Positions 24,011-32,812 of a stretch of DNA of 64,000 nucleotides are shown here, one piece after another. The translations under genes were made by a program, and so were the position numbers. Numbering within the stretch: the first letter of the stretch is position 1; every line of letters begins with the position of its first letter. The stretch is taken from NCBI GenBank assembly GCA_026413225.1, contig CM048575.1:6352001-6416000 (forward strand), given 5' to 3'. Origin of the DNA: Otis tarda. Lineage: Eukaryota > Chordata > Aves > Otidiformes > Otididae. The notes beneath the pieces are model-generated. The model searched no databases. It was not told where the DNA came from and worked only from the letters and a program-made list of their open reading frames with translations.

Positions 24011-26989
24011 ATGAGTAGGCAATCTGTTCAGCATAATGTGATATGGATGAATTTGAGAAACTGCCACAAATGAGGCCATAGAAGGGGACACGGAATGTGC
24101 TCGGAGCAGTGAGAAGGGCTTGCGTCTTTGGATCCTGATTGGGCGCATGAAAGATAACCACTCATAACCAATAAAAAACCTGACAGAGACATAATACAGT
24201 ATTTTTTCCTGATGGGGTTGTGCCATGGGCTTCCCCTTGTAGTTAAAAAGCTCCAGTTTTCAGGGTAGCTGCATTCCTGAGCAGTATGCAGGCACAGCTG
24301 CTTTTGCCAAGTGGCTAGCTTGACTTTTTTTTTTTTTAATTACACTTGTACCTAAGGCACTCTCCAGAAGTTTCACCCATTCCTTCCCCCATCTCGAGTG
24401 CTGTGCACTGCTGTATTTTTAGATTATAGAATTCTGAATGTTTGTGTGCCTGGTTGGTTTTTATTAACTTTCTTGATGATGACTGTAGTAATTGTGCCTG
24501 AGGTGCCAAAGTTAAGGTTCTGTGGAAGCCAGAAAAGTGCTGGGTTTAGCTCCTGGAGCACGAACTGCCATGGTTTGTATTGCTTCATTTGATTTTTTTG
24601 GACAGCTGTACTGTGCACATACATAGTTCATGCTGTCGTTTATTAAATGCAATCCTTTGTTTAAATACCGGGTAGTTTAATGTGTCAGAGCCGTATGAAA
24701 TACTTGAGACAGGTCTGGGTGTCCGGGGGGGCAGGATTAGTGCCTGGCTGGAACATGACTCACCTGTGCCTTGCCTCCCAGCCAGGAATTACATTTTGCT
24801 GTGGCTTAAATACTGTGTGTTTACTTCCCTCTTGGTTCCGCTAACAAACTGTAAAGTTGGTCAGAGCTGTTGTAGCTGTGTTTCTGATGTTGACTCGGTG
24901 TTATTTTATAGCTGTAGATAAGCAGCCTTGGTGCTGGCCTGCGCTCCCCCGGTGTGGCGGGGGCTCGGACGAGAACAGCGGCTGTTGGGCTGGGGGCTGC
25001 ACCCCAGCCTCGAGCATCTGGTGGAGGGGAAGGACCCTGGCAGCAGCGGGGGGAGAGGGCTGGTGCTGCATTGAAAGCTGCTCACTGCTGCTTTTCACTT
25101 TTTCATGTAATCAAGTGATGGGGTGCACGACCATCTGAAGTATTTCGCTCTTTGATTTGACTTCTTTGTGGTATTGTCCGGATTCTGAAAAGGCTTCAGA
25201 GAGAAGAGGTTTTGTGGTTCCTCAATAGCTGCACTGCAAGGGGCTGGGTTTCAGCGTCTTTGTCTCCACAGCTGCTGCAGGCTCAGGCAGCCTTTTTTTT
25301 TTTTTTTTTCCCTCAAATTCTGTTATTTTCCAGTAACTCGTCCTAATTTCTTTGTTGCAGCATCGGCTGCTTCCTCTGTGAAACTGTTTCCAGCCTGAAC
25401 GTGATTCTTGCATGCGATGTGCTGAACTTCCCCTCTTACATTTCCCTTTGTAAGCAGTGTTTTGCTTTCTGTATTGAGGCAGGGTGTATTTTGGAGAACG
25501 GCAGAAAGCACCCCAGTTTCTGTGTCTGTCAGCCATTCTCATCACCTGGTGACTGACGCGGAGATTTTCCTCTGAGGGCTGGGCACTGCGCCGGTGGGTC
25601 CTGTGCCTGGTAAAGCTGATGATTTGGTTCTTACCAAGTGTTTCATTAATTAAAAAAGAATTAGCGGCTGAGGGCTGGCACGGGGTACCGTGTGACCGGT
25701 GTCCTGTCCCAGTCAGCGTTTGTTTGCCATCGTGTCCTGCTATGAGGGGTTTCTCCCGGCTGTGGTGCCGTGGGGCTCGGAGGTGGTGCGGGTGCCCCCT
25801 CAGCGGTTACGGGGCAGCCCTGGGCTTGGCCCCGGCCGCCTGGGAACAGCAAACACAGCGAAAGGATTTTGCAATGTTTGCACAAACCCAAGACCGACCT
25901 CTGTCCGGACTGAGTGGGCTCTGCTCTGTGGTGGGGCCGCAATTCCGCTATGAGAGAGAGGAGCTGCTGTTTGAGCAGAAGGAAGATCATTTCTGCAGGC
26001 GAGCGTCTCCCTGGCTCCCTTGGACAACAAACCCTGGCAGCTTTGACAAACGCTTCCTGCGCTAACGCCAACGCGCTGAAGCCACGACCCTGCGCTGCAG
26101 CTGCCGCAATCCATTGTTCAGCATTTGGTTTTTGTTTTTTTTTTTAAATCTTTTTTTCCCCAAGGGGCTTTCTGAGACAAGAAGGGCTGCAGCCTGCCCT
26201 GGCCTGTTGCTGTTTATTGTTCCTTGGCGTGCAAGCTGGAGCAGGGAGAAGCTCCAAGTCATCGTGAGCAGCTCCGCGGCTGTGCTCGCTGCGGCAGGCG
26301 AAGTGAGCGATGCGCTGCCAGGAGTAAAAATAGTGCAGCCCTCGGCCGCTGCCGCACCCCCGTGAAGCCAGGCGCCCGCGGCAGCCCCTGCAAGATCCAA
26401 GCCGGCAGTGCTTCCTGCTGCCTGGGAAGTGATTCCTGCTTTTCCGTGATTTATTGACATTAAACAAAATCCTTCCGTGTGAATTACGGTAACGTCGGGG
26501 CTGCCGCGGCTCCCCTTGGCCCTGGCTCTTGCCAACCCAGGGCTGCGTTTCCCGGCGGCCGAGGAGCGCTGGCGCAGGCGGTGACGCAGGCCCGGGGAGC
26601 GCGAGGAGGGCGGCAGCCATCTCCGTCACCCCAACGGGGGCCTCCCTGGTGCCAGAAGGAAAAAATCTTTCCTGCCTTTGCCTCTTTCACCAGCTTGCTG
26701 CGGGCGGGGGGGGGGGCTGCCCCAGGGGTCTCTGCAGCCCCTCGCACCGCAGCCCTGGCCCCAGCCGCCTTCGTGGGTGCTGGCACGGAGCACAACCGTG
26801 GCGAGCACGTGGGCATGGCCCCCACAAAGCCCCGGCTGTGGAGTTTGGGGGTGTTTTTTCGCCACTTCTTCACTCAGCTCTGGTTTGGTGGGAGGATGGT
26901 GCTGGCCGAGGCGGGGAGGGGGATCACAGCCCCGGGCGGGGGAGTGAAGCTGCAGATTTGAGCAGCCCTTTCCCAGCAGCACCCCACGG
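24011..26989. other. Intergenic: transition from AT-rich to GC-rich DNA
   Basis: No gene was recognised. The composition rises steeply in GC from about 24,920. A 19-20 base poly-T run lies near 25,290-25,310. The ORFs here on both strands are GC-driven shadows without domain similarity. In human, ZMYM1 and ZMYM6 lie between SFPQ and TMEM35B; I see no trace of their zinc-finger coding sequence in this interval. Confidence 0.6.
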
Positions 26990-27115
26990 CTGTGGGTGGG
27001 GGGGCGGATGTCCCTGCTCCTCCCTGCCCTGGCCGGGACGGGGCTGCGGGGGCCGGAGCAGAGCCGAGCGGGGCCGATCCGCCCCGCCCCGGCCCCCGCC
27101 CCGCCCGGCCCCGCC
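26990..27115 (+). promoter_or_regulatory. TMEM35B: TMEM35B CpG-rich promoter and 5' UTR
   Basis: This GC-rich segment has repeated GC boxes (CCCCGCCC-type at about 27,080-27,115) just before the ATG, and no TATA box. It is a typical housekeeping-style promoter. The transcription start cannot be placed precisely. Confidence 0.55.
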
Positions 27116-27967
27116 ATGGCGGCGGCGTTCACGGTCCTGCGCGTCCTGCTCGGGCTCTTCTTCCTCCTGACGGGGGTCGCCAAGCTCTCGGAGCAGCTCT
27201 CGGCCGATCTGCACCGGCACATGGTGAGCGCGGCCACGGCGGCGGGGGTGCAGGACTGAGCCCCTGGGGTCCTGGCTGAGCCCTTGGGTGGGGGGGGGTG
27301 AGCAGGATGGGGTGCAGGGCTGGGGACTTTGGGGTGAGCAAGCCTGAACCCCTTGGGGTGCAGGGCTGGGTCCTTTAGGATGCAGGGCTGAGCCCTTTGG
27401 GATGCAGGACAGAGCCTTTCTGGGAAGGGGCTGAGCCCTTTGGGGTGCTGGGTGCAAGGCTGAACCCTTTGGGATGAGCAGGGGCGGGGGGCTGAGCCGA
27501 GCAGGCCCTGCCGGAGGGGTCTGTGCCCCCCAGCCCCGGGCTCAGGGCAGCTCCGCTCCCCTCTCGCCCTTCCCAGAAGTCGGAGTTCGTGCGGTTCGCC
27601 GAGGTCTTTCCCCTGAAGGAGTTCGGGTTGGCGCCCGAGCCGGGCCGGTACCTGGAGGTGGTGGGCTGGACAGAGGTGGTGGCAGGGCTGCTGCTGGCGT
27701 TCGGGCCCCAGCTCCTGCAGGAGATCAGCAACTTCGTCCTCAGCGTCGTCATGATCGGTGAGAGCCCCGCGCGGGGTCTCGGGGTGGGGGATGCTCCGGG
27801 AGGGACCTCGGTCCCCACGCTCTGCTCCTCGCCCAGGTGCCATCTACACGCTGCTGGTGCTGCGGGAGCCGCTGGCCATGTGCGCCCCTGCCACCCTCTG
27901 CCTCGGCCTCCTCCTGCTGCTCAACATCCGCGGGCACGCGGCCCCCCCCAAGCCCAAGTTCGAGTGA
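27116..27967 (+). CDS. TMEM35B: TMEM35B: small multi-pass membrane protein of the TMEM35/DoxX-like group
   Basis: Three coding exons (27116-27223, 27577-27757, 27837-27967) with matching phases give 139 residues; human is slightly longer at the C-terminus. The protein starts MAAAFTVLRVLLGLFFLLTG (first membrane helix). It continues with the family signature KLSEQLS and the EFVRFAEVFPLKEFG segment, then three further hydrophobic stretches at about 62-80, 86-105 and 111-127. It ends in a short polar tail (PPKPKFE). The four-helix layout and the FAEVFPLK and LQEISN phrases match human TMEM35B. Its paralogue TMEM35A (NACHO) is a chaperone for nicotinic receptors; the role of TMEM35B is poorly known, and I do not infer chaperone activity. 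The start ATG has a GCC-GCC-ATG-GCG context. It lies in the same order relative to SFPQ and DLGAP3 as in human. Confidence 0.93.
27250..27490. repeat. Degenerate G-rich minisatellite in TMEM35B intron 1
   Basis: Roughly 23-25 bp units built on GGGCTGAGCCCTTTGGGATG recur about eight to ten times with many substitutions and length changes. It fills most of the 353-bp intron 1. Minus-strand ORFs rich in Pro, Ala and Lys here are by-products of the repeat. Confidence 0.75.
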
Positions 27968-28257
27968 CGGGTGGCGGGAAGGATGGACGGCTCGGCGGTG
28001 GGAAACGATACCCTTATGGTATTTTTGGGGGACGGCATGGCGTCCTGTGAGGTAACCGCTGAGTCACGGTGCGTCCTCTCCTGCCGCTGCCGGGGGCGCT
28101 GGTGCCGGTTGTCCCCCCGCTGCGGGACGGTGGCCGTGGCACTGCCACCGCCCCGGCAGCTCTGTTGCTAAACTCGCACAACGTGGCCGGTCTTCCTGGT
28201 GTTTGGCCGTGTCGGGCTGGGGCTGGCTCTGCTCTCCTGGAGGTTTTTGTATTTTAG

Positions 28258-28263
28258 AATAAA
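28258..28263 (+). terminator. TMEM35B: TMEM35B poly(A) signal
   Basis: A canonical AATAAA lies about 290 bases after the stop codon, followed by a T-rich GTTTTTCACGTTTTG stretch. The 3' UTR is therefore about 310 bases. Confidence 0.8.
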
Positions 28264-28289
28264 ACCTCTTGTTTTTCACGTTTTGCCTT

Positions 28290-29180
28290 CCTTGTTTATT
28301 TCTGCCTCCCCCACGCTGTGGGGGCCGAGGGGACATCCTGGTGCTGGAGGCCCCGGACTCCCGGAGCAGCGCCTGGGGACAAGGCCTGGGGACAGGCAGG
28401 AGCCGGTGGCAGCTGGTGCGGGGGCAGACAGCCCGTGAGGAGAGCCCCCCGGCCTGCCAGAGCCACCCAGCAATGTGCCAGGCCAGGGGGGCGACAGCAG
28501 CAGCGGGAACCCCAAAATCACATTTGAACCCGGTGCGTCTCCCAGCGAGGCGGCTGGGATGGTTGAGGGGTAGACCAGCAGTCTTGGGATGAGCAGGGGG
28601 GGTACAACACCCCTGTACCCCCGGCGGGACCCGAACCACCTTGGGCAGGCACCTTTGATGTCCCAAAGGAGCATCCACAAATTGCAGGACCGGGCAAAGC
28701 AGCGAGTTGAAAGCTCACGGGGCTTGGCGGGGTGGGAGGTGCTGCTCCCCCTAAATCCAGCTTTGAAATGAACAAGAGCACCAAGGGCTGGGAGCAGGCG
28801 GATTCCAGCTTTGATCCCTTTTGGGCTGGGGGGCGGCATCTCCCTTTTCCCCCAGCTGCTGGGCGCAGAAACTTGACCCTTCGCTGCTTTCATCCCGGCG
28901 TGGGTGGGAAAAGGGGCCTGGGAAACGGTCCTAGACGGGGGCTGGGGGCGCCCAGGGGGGCTGGCTGCGCTGGTACCGGTGCGGCCAGCTCCCCCCCCCG
29001 CGTGCCCCCAGCCCCGTCAGCCGGCGTAGGGGGTCTTAGCATGGCTCCAGCGGGGAATCCCCCGTTACATACACACGCAGGTGCTCTCCCCGCTCCAGCT
29101 GCCGTCCCACAGGCGCTGACACCCACGGGGGGCTCGGGATGGCGGTGAGGGGGGAGATCGGGCAGCCCCTGCCTCCCCCC
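28290..29180. other. Short intergenic spacer between TMEM35B and the receptor gene
   Basis: GC-rich DNA with no supported gene. It contains a C-run near 28,990-28,998 and G-runs. Only GC-driven ORFs are present. Confidence 0.6.
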
Positions 29181-29276
29181 TCCCCACTCAGCACTTAAAG
29201 CCTCCCCCAGCCTGGCTGGATCAGACAGCGAGGGGCAGCCGGAGGGGACGCAGCCGGTCCAGCCTGACGCGGTGCG
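29181..29276 (+). promoter_or_regulatory. Predicted proximal promoter and non-coding first exon of the PTAFR-like receptor gene
   Basis: A TTAAAG box near 29,196-29,201 is followed about 25-30 bases later by a possible start region. A clean donor, GCG|GTGAGTAAC, lies at 29,276/29,277. The matching acceptor, CCGTCTTCGCAG, ends at 29,504, ten bases before the receptor ATG. A non-coding first exon followed by one coding exon is a common GPCR gene layout. Transcript support is needed to confirm it. Confidence 0.5.
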
Positions 29277-29513
29277 GTGAGTAACCGGCTTGGCGTGGGT
29301 GCGATGGAGGGCTGGGGGGCGCGGGGGGCTTCTGATCCTCGTCAGGCTGCGATGGCATCCTCGCTGGGGGGCTCTGGCTCCGGTGCCCAGCACCTACCGC
29401 AGGCGCCAGCCGGAGAGGTTGTCCTCTCCCGCCCAATGTCCCTTCCCTCTCCGCTGCGGGCTGCGGTTGGAGCCCGGCTGCTGACTGTCCCCCCGTCTTC
29501 GCAGGAGCCCGGA

Positions 29514-30503
29514 ATGAACGGCTCGGTGCTGGGGGACCCCGGCGATTGCGTGCCCAGTGACCCTGTGCAGTTCGTGCTGGTGCCCACTGTCTACTGCCTG
29601 GTGCTGTGCGTGGGGCTACCGGGCAACCTGGTGGCCTTGCTGGTCTTCCTGCAGAGCGGCAAGGTGAGGAAGGCCATCCGCATCTACCTCATCAATCTCA
29701 CGCTGGCCGACATCCTCTTCAACCTCACCCTGCCCCTCTGGATCCCCTACTACCTGGCCAGGGGCGACTGGCTGCTCTCGGAGGCTGCCTGCCGCCTGGC
29801 CGGGGCCGCCTACTACCTGGCGACCTACAGCGCCGTCACCTTCATGGCGCTCATCAGCTTCAACCGGTACTGCGCGGTGCGGGCGGCGCGGCGGGAGCTG
29901 CCGCTGACGGGGCGTCGGGGGGCCGCGCTGGCCTGCGCCACGGCCTGGCTGCTGGGGCTGGGCTGCGCCGTGCCCACCCTGGCCACCCGGCAGACCTTCC
30001 CCGCCCGCGCCGGGGCCACCACCTGCTTCGAGCAGCACGGCCGGCAGCAGACGTACGCCTACGCCATGGTGGGCTTCTTCGCCGCCGCCTTCCTGGTGGT
30101 GCTGGGCACCTACACCTCCATCGCCCGGGCGCTCTCGGCGCCCGCCGCTGCCTCACCTGGCTCCCACCGGCAGCAGGCGCGTGCCATGGTGCTGGGGATG
30201 CTGCTGGTCTTCGTGGTCTGCGTGGCCCCCTACCACCTCACGCTGGCCCCCTGGGTGGGCAGCCGCCCCGCCGTGCCGCTCTGCGGGCCCCCCGCCGCCC
30301 TGGACGTGCTGCACGCGCTGAGCGTGGCCCTGCTCAGCCTCAACAGCTGCCTCGACCCCCTCGTCTACTGCTTCTCCATCCGGCACTTCCGCGCCGACCT
30401 GGGACGGACCCTGCGCAAGATCAGCCCCTGCCTCCCCCTGTCCCCGCCGGTCCCCGCTGGGCCCCTGCCCGGTGTCCGCACGTCCTCCTTCGCCTCCTCG
30501 TAG
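29514..30503 (+). CDS. Class A (rhodopsin-family) GPCR resembling the platelet-activating-factor receptor
   Basis: A single 329-codon coding exon encodes seven hydrophobic helices at about 20-46, 56-82, 92-120, 136-156, 181-206, 224-246 and 266-288. Visible landmarks are a sequon at Asn2, Asn38 (TM1), Asp66 in NLTLAD (TM2), Cys93 and Cys171 (likely disulfide), NRY at 117-119 in place of DRY, Pro239 in TM6 without the usual CWxP Trp, DPLVY at 281-285 in place of NPxxY, and Cys306 as a possible palmitoylation site. The phrases LTLPLWIPYY, GDWLL, CRLAG, TTCFEQ and LDPLVYCF resemble PTAFR (LPLWIVYY, GNWIL, CFEHY, LDPVIYCF), which also lacks canonical DRY. Overall similarity looks moderate, so this is more likely a PTAFR-related paralogue than PTAFR itself. 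P2Y-like or other delta-group receptors remain possible. The ligand is unknown. I recall no receptor at this position in human. Confidence 0.88.
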   Translation: MNGSVLGDPGDCVPSDPVQFVLVPTVYCLVLCVGLPGNLVALLVFLQSGKVRKAIRIYLINLTLADILFNLTLPLWIPYYLARGDWLLSEAACRLAGAAYYLATYSAVTFMALISFNRYCAVRAARRELPLTGRRGAALACATAWLLGLGCAVPTLATRQTFPARAGATTCFEQHGRQQTYAYAMVGFFAAAFLVVLGTYTSIARALSAPAAASPGSHRQQARAMVLGMLLVFVVCVAPYHLTLAPWVGSRPAVPLCGPPAALDVLHALSVALLSLNSCLDPLVYCFSIRHFRADLGRTLRKISPCLPLSPPVPAGPLPGVRTSSFASS

Positions 30504-30632
30504 CGGGGCGGGCACCGGGGTCCTGCCGGGAGGTGCTGGGCTGCCTGGGGGGGCTGTTTGGGACCCCGCAGCCAGCCCCATCCCGCAGTGTGCCCGAGCC
30601 TCACACCCGCATCCCACCTGCTCTCAGCCGGG

Positions 30633-30638
30633 ATTAAA
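30633..30638 (+). terminator. Poly(A) signal (ATTAAA) of the receptor gene
   Basis: The common variant hexamer ATTAAA lies about 130 bases after the stop codon. It gives a very short 3' UTR. No AATAAA occurs nearby on this strand. Confidence 0.65.
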
Positions 30639-30659
30639 AATGAACGAGCCGAGGGCTTC

Positions 30660-32150
30660 CCCAGTCTCCTTGCTGGCGGGCGCCTGTGCCGCACACCAAG
30701 CAGCGCCAGCCGCTCCTGCGCCCCACGGCAGGGCTGGGCGCGGGGCAGCCCCCGGCCCCCCAGCCCCACTCCTGCAGCGGGAACCTGTGCTGGGGCGGCT
30801 CCCGCACCTGTGCCCCCCGCCCCATCCCCTGCCCACGAGTGGGTGGGCGCAGCGCGGCTCCCAGCCGCTCGCCTGCCACCCACCTTCCCGGTGAGCCCCG
30901 GCGTGGACGGCAGAGCTGGCGCAGGGCCGTGGGCGGCTGCGTGGGTGGAAGATGGTGTTTTCCCAGCCCTGGCTGGTTCCTGCCGCCACCGCAGCCTCGC
31001 TCCCCGGCGCTGCGTGGACGGGGACGGCGGGTGCTGTGCAGCCACGCAGGCTCCAGGGGAGGGGGACAGGAGTGGGGGACAGGGGTGCATCAGCTGCCCC
31101 CCAGCTGAGGGTCTCACCCTCTGGCACCCTCCAACCCACCGGTGCCTGGGAGGGAAGCGTGCGATGTCGGGCAGGAGGAGCCGGGCTGCCCAGCAGCATG
31201 GCACGGGCAGGGTGGCAGCCGCGCAGCGGGACGGCGGGGTGACGCCGTGCCCGCGGGTGATGGGTTACGGAAAGGCTGCTCGGCTGCCGGCAGGGCGGCG
31301 AAGGTGCGGGGCCAGGACCCGGGGGGACGGGGTCTCCACGTGCCATGGGAATTGTGCACCGTTCGTGGCACAACTGGTGTGGCGTGAGCTCGCAGGACGC
31401 CGCTGCCCGCTGGGTACCTTGCTCCGGCTCCGTGCAGCAATGCCCGTCGTCCAACGGTGCCTCCGCTCCGCGCCCGGCCCTGGCCCAGCCGTCCTCGACC
31501 ACCGCCCCGCTGCTCCCCTTTTGAAGTTCCTATGAAATTTTAATCCTTTTACATAACTGCGCAGGGAGGTGGGCTGAGCTCCGCTCCCCACGTGCAGCAG
31601 CAGCAGCAGCCGCGCTGGCAGCAATGCGGGGCGGGGTGAGGGTGGGGGCTCACCCCCCGGGGGCAGCAGGACATTTGGGGGGCTCGCTGGATGCCAGCTC
31701 CAGCTCGGGCGGGGTGTCCCGAGGGAGGTGACGGGTGATGTGGGCCATCTGGAGATGGGGTTGGCTTTGCCGAGCTGTCGCGCTGGGGGTGCGGCCTGGA
31801 TGCGGCCTCGCTCTCCCCGCAGCGCGCTGCCCCACGCCGCCCCGTGCCACCCTGGGGGGACGCTCGTGTCCTCCAGCCCTGGCCGTCCCGTTGGGAGACC
31901 GATGGCATGACCACCGGCACGGCCGGTGACACCGCCAGTCCCAGCGCTGGGACGCGGACACAAAACCCCCGCTCCAGGCGCGTCCCTGCGCCGGGTCCCC
32001 GCGTGCTGTGGGCCCGGGCTCCCACGCGGCGTGGCGGGCGGCCTTGGGGGGGCCAGCACGACGCCAGGGCCGGGCACGTGGCACGGTGTGGCTCCAGCTG
32101 CCGCGCGCAGCGAGGCGTTAAACCGGGTTATTGTTCCGCTGCGCCTCCGA
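30660..32150. other. GC-rich intergenic spacer, no gene recognised
   Basis: ORFs of up to 325 codons on both strands come from GC-rich composition with few stops, and none has domain features. A small AT-rich patch at about 31,525-31,560 and a conserved-looking patch at 32,160-32,190 just before the DLGAP3 CpG island stand out by composition. Confidence 0.55.
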
Positions 32151-32159
32151 ACCCCCGCG

Positions 32160-32715
32160 TGCCGTAATTGTTGTTATTAGCAAATTACGCGGCGCGGTGC
32201 GAGGGGCTTGGTCGTGTCCCCGGGGGGCGGCCCCCCTCCCGGAGCAGGCAGGGGTGAGTTAGGGGTGCCAGGGTGCCCCCGCCGCCCCCCGGGGTGCCCC
32301 AGGAGGGCGCCCACGCCTGGGTACCGCCCGTCCCGCTGTCAGCGAGGCACAGCCGCCCCCACGCGTGGCTCCCCCCCACGCGTGCTCGGGGGTCCCGGGG
32401 CGCCGGGAGGCGGCGGCAGAGCCGCACCGGAGCCATCTTGCGCCGCCGCCCGCCCGCTCTGACTCCCGGGGAAAATCCACCGCCGGGTCTTGGCTGCGCC
32501 GCGGCGGCGGCCCCGCTCCGCGCCCACCCGCGCCCACCCGCGCTGCACTGCGGGGCCGCCGCCACTCGCATGGTGCCGCCCGCCGCCCTCCCACGCGCGG
32601 GGCGCCGGCCCGGGCCTCGCCGGCACCGAGGGAACCCCGGGGAGCGGCTGCGGTACCGGGCCGTCGGGGGGGCGCCCGGCCGCGGCCGGGGGACGATGTA
32701 GGCGGCGGGAGCGGG
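32160..32715 (+). promoter_or_regulatory. DLGAP3: Probable DLGAP3 CpG-island promoter and non-coding exon 1
   Basis: A dense CpG island, with an AT-rich TAATTG/TTATTAG patch at its upstream edge, ends in a possible donor (GCGGG|GTAAGAG) at 32,715/32,716. No coding exon of another gene lies between here and DLGAP3. Assignment to DLGAP3 is by position and orientation only. The gene is known to have untranslated 5' exons and a long first intron in mammals. Confidence 0.5.
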
Positions 32716-32796
32716 GTAAGAGCGGCGCGGGGGTGGGCGCGGGGGTCGGGGTGGCGGTGCTGCGTCCCGGGGCCGGTGCCGCCGCGGGGCATTGGC

Positions 32797-32812
32797 GGGG
32801 GGGGGGGGGGGG
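32797..32812. repeat. Poly-G homopolymer (16 G)
   Basis: An uninterrupted run of 16 G lies just inside the presumed DLGAP3 first intron. Length is error-prone and likely polymorphic. Confidence 0.9.

Noticed and set aside
26626-27843. 405-codon minus-strand ORF opposite TMEM35B
   Set aside because: Antisense to clear TMEM35B exons and to the intron 1 minisatellite. The peptide is a repeat translation.
29606-30637. 343-codon + ORF overlapping the receptor
   Set aside because: A frame-shifted shadow of the receptor coding exon, with no membrane helices of its own.
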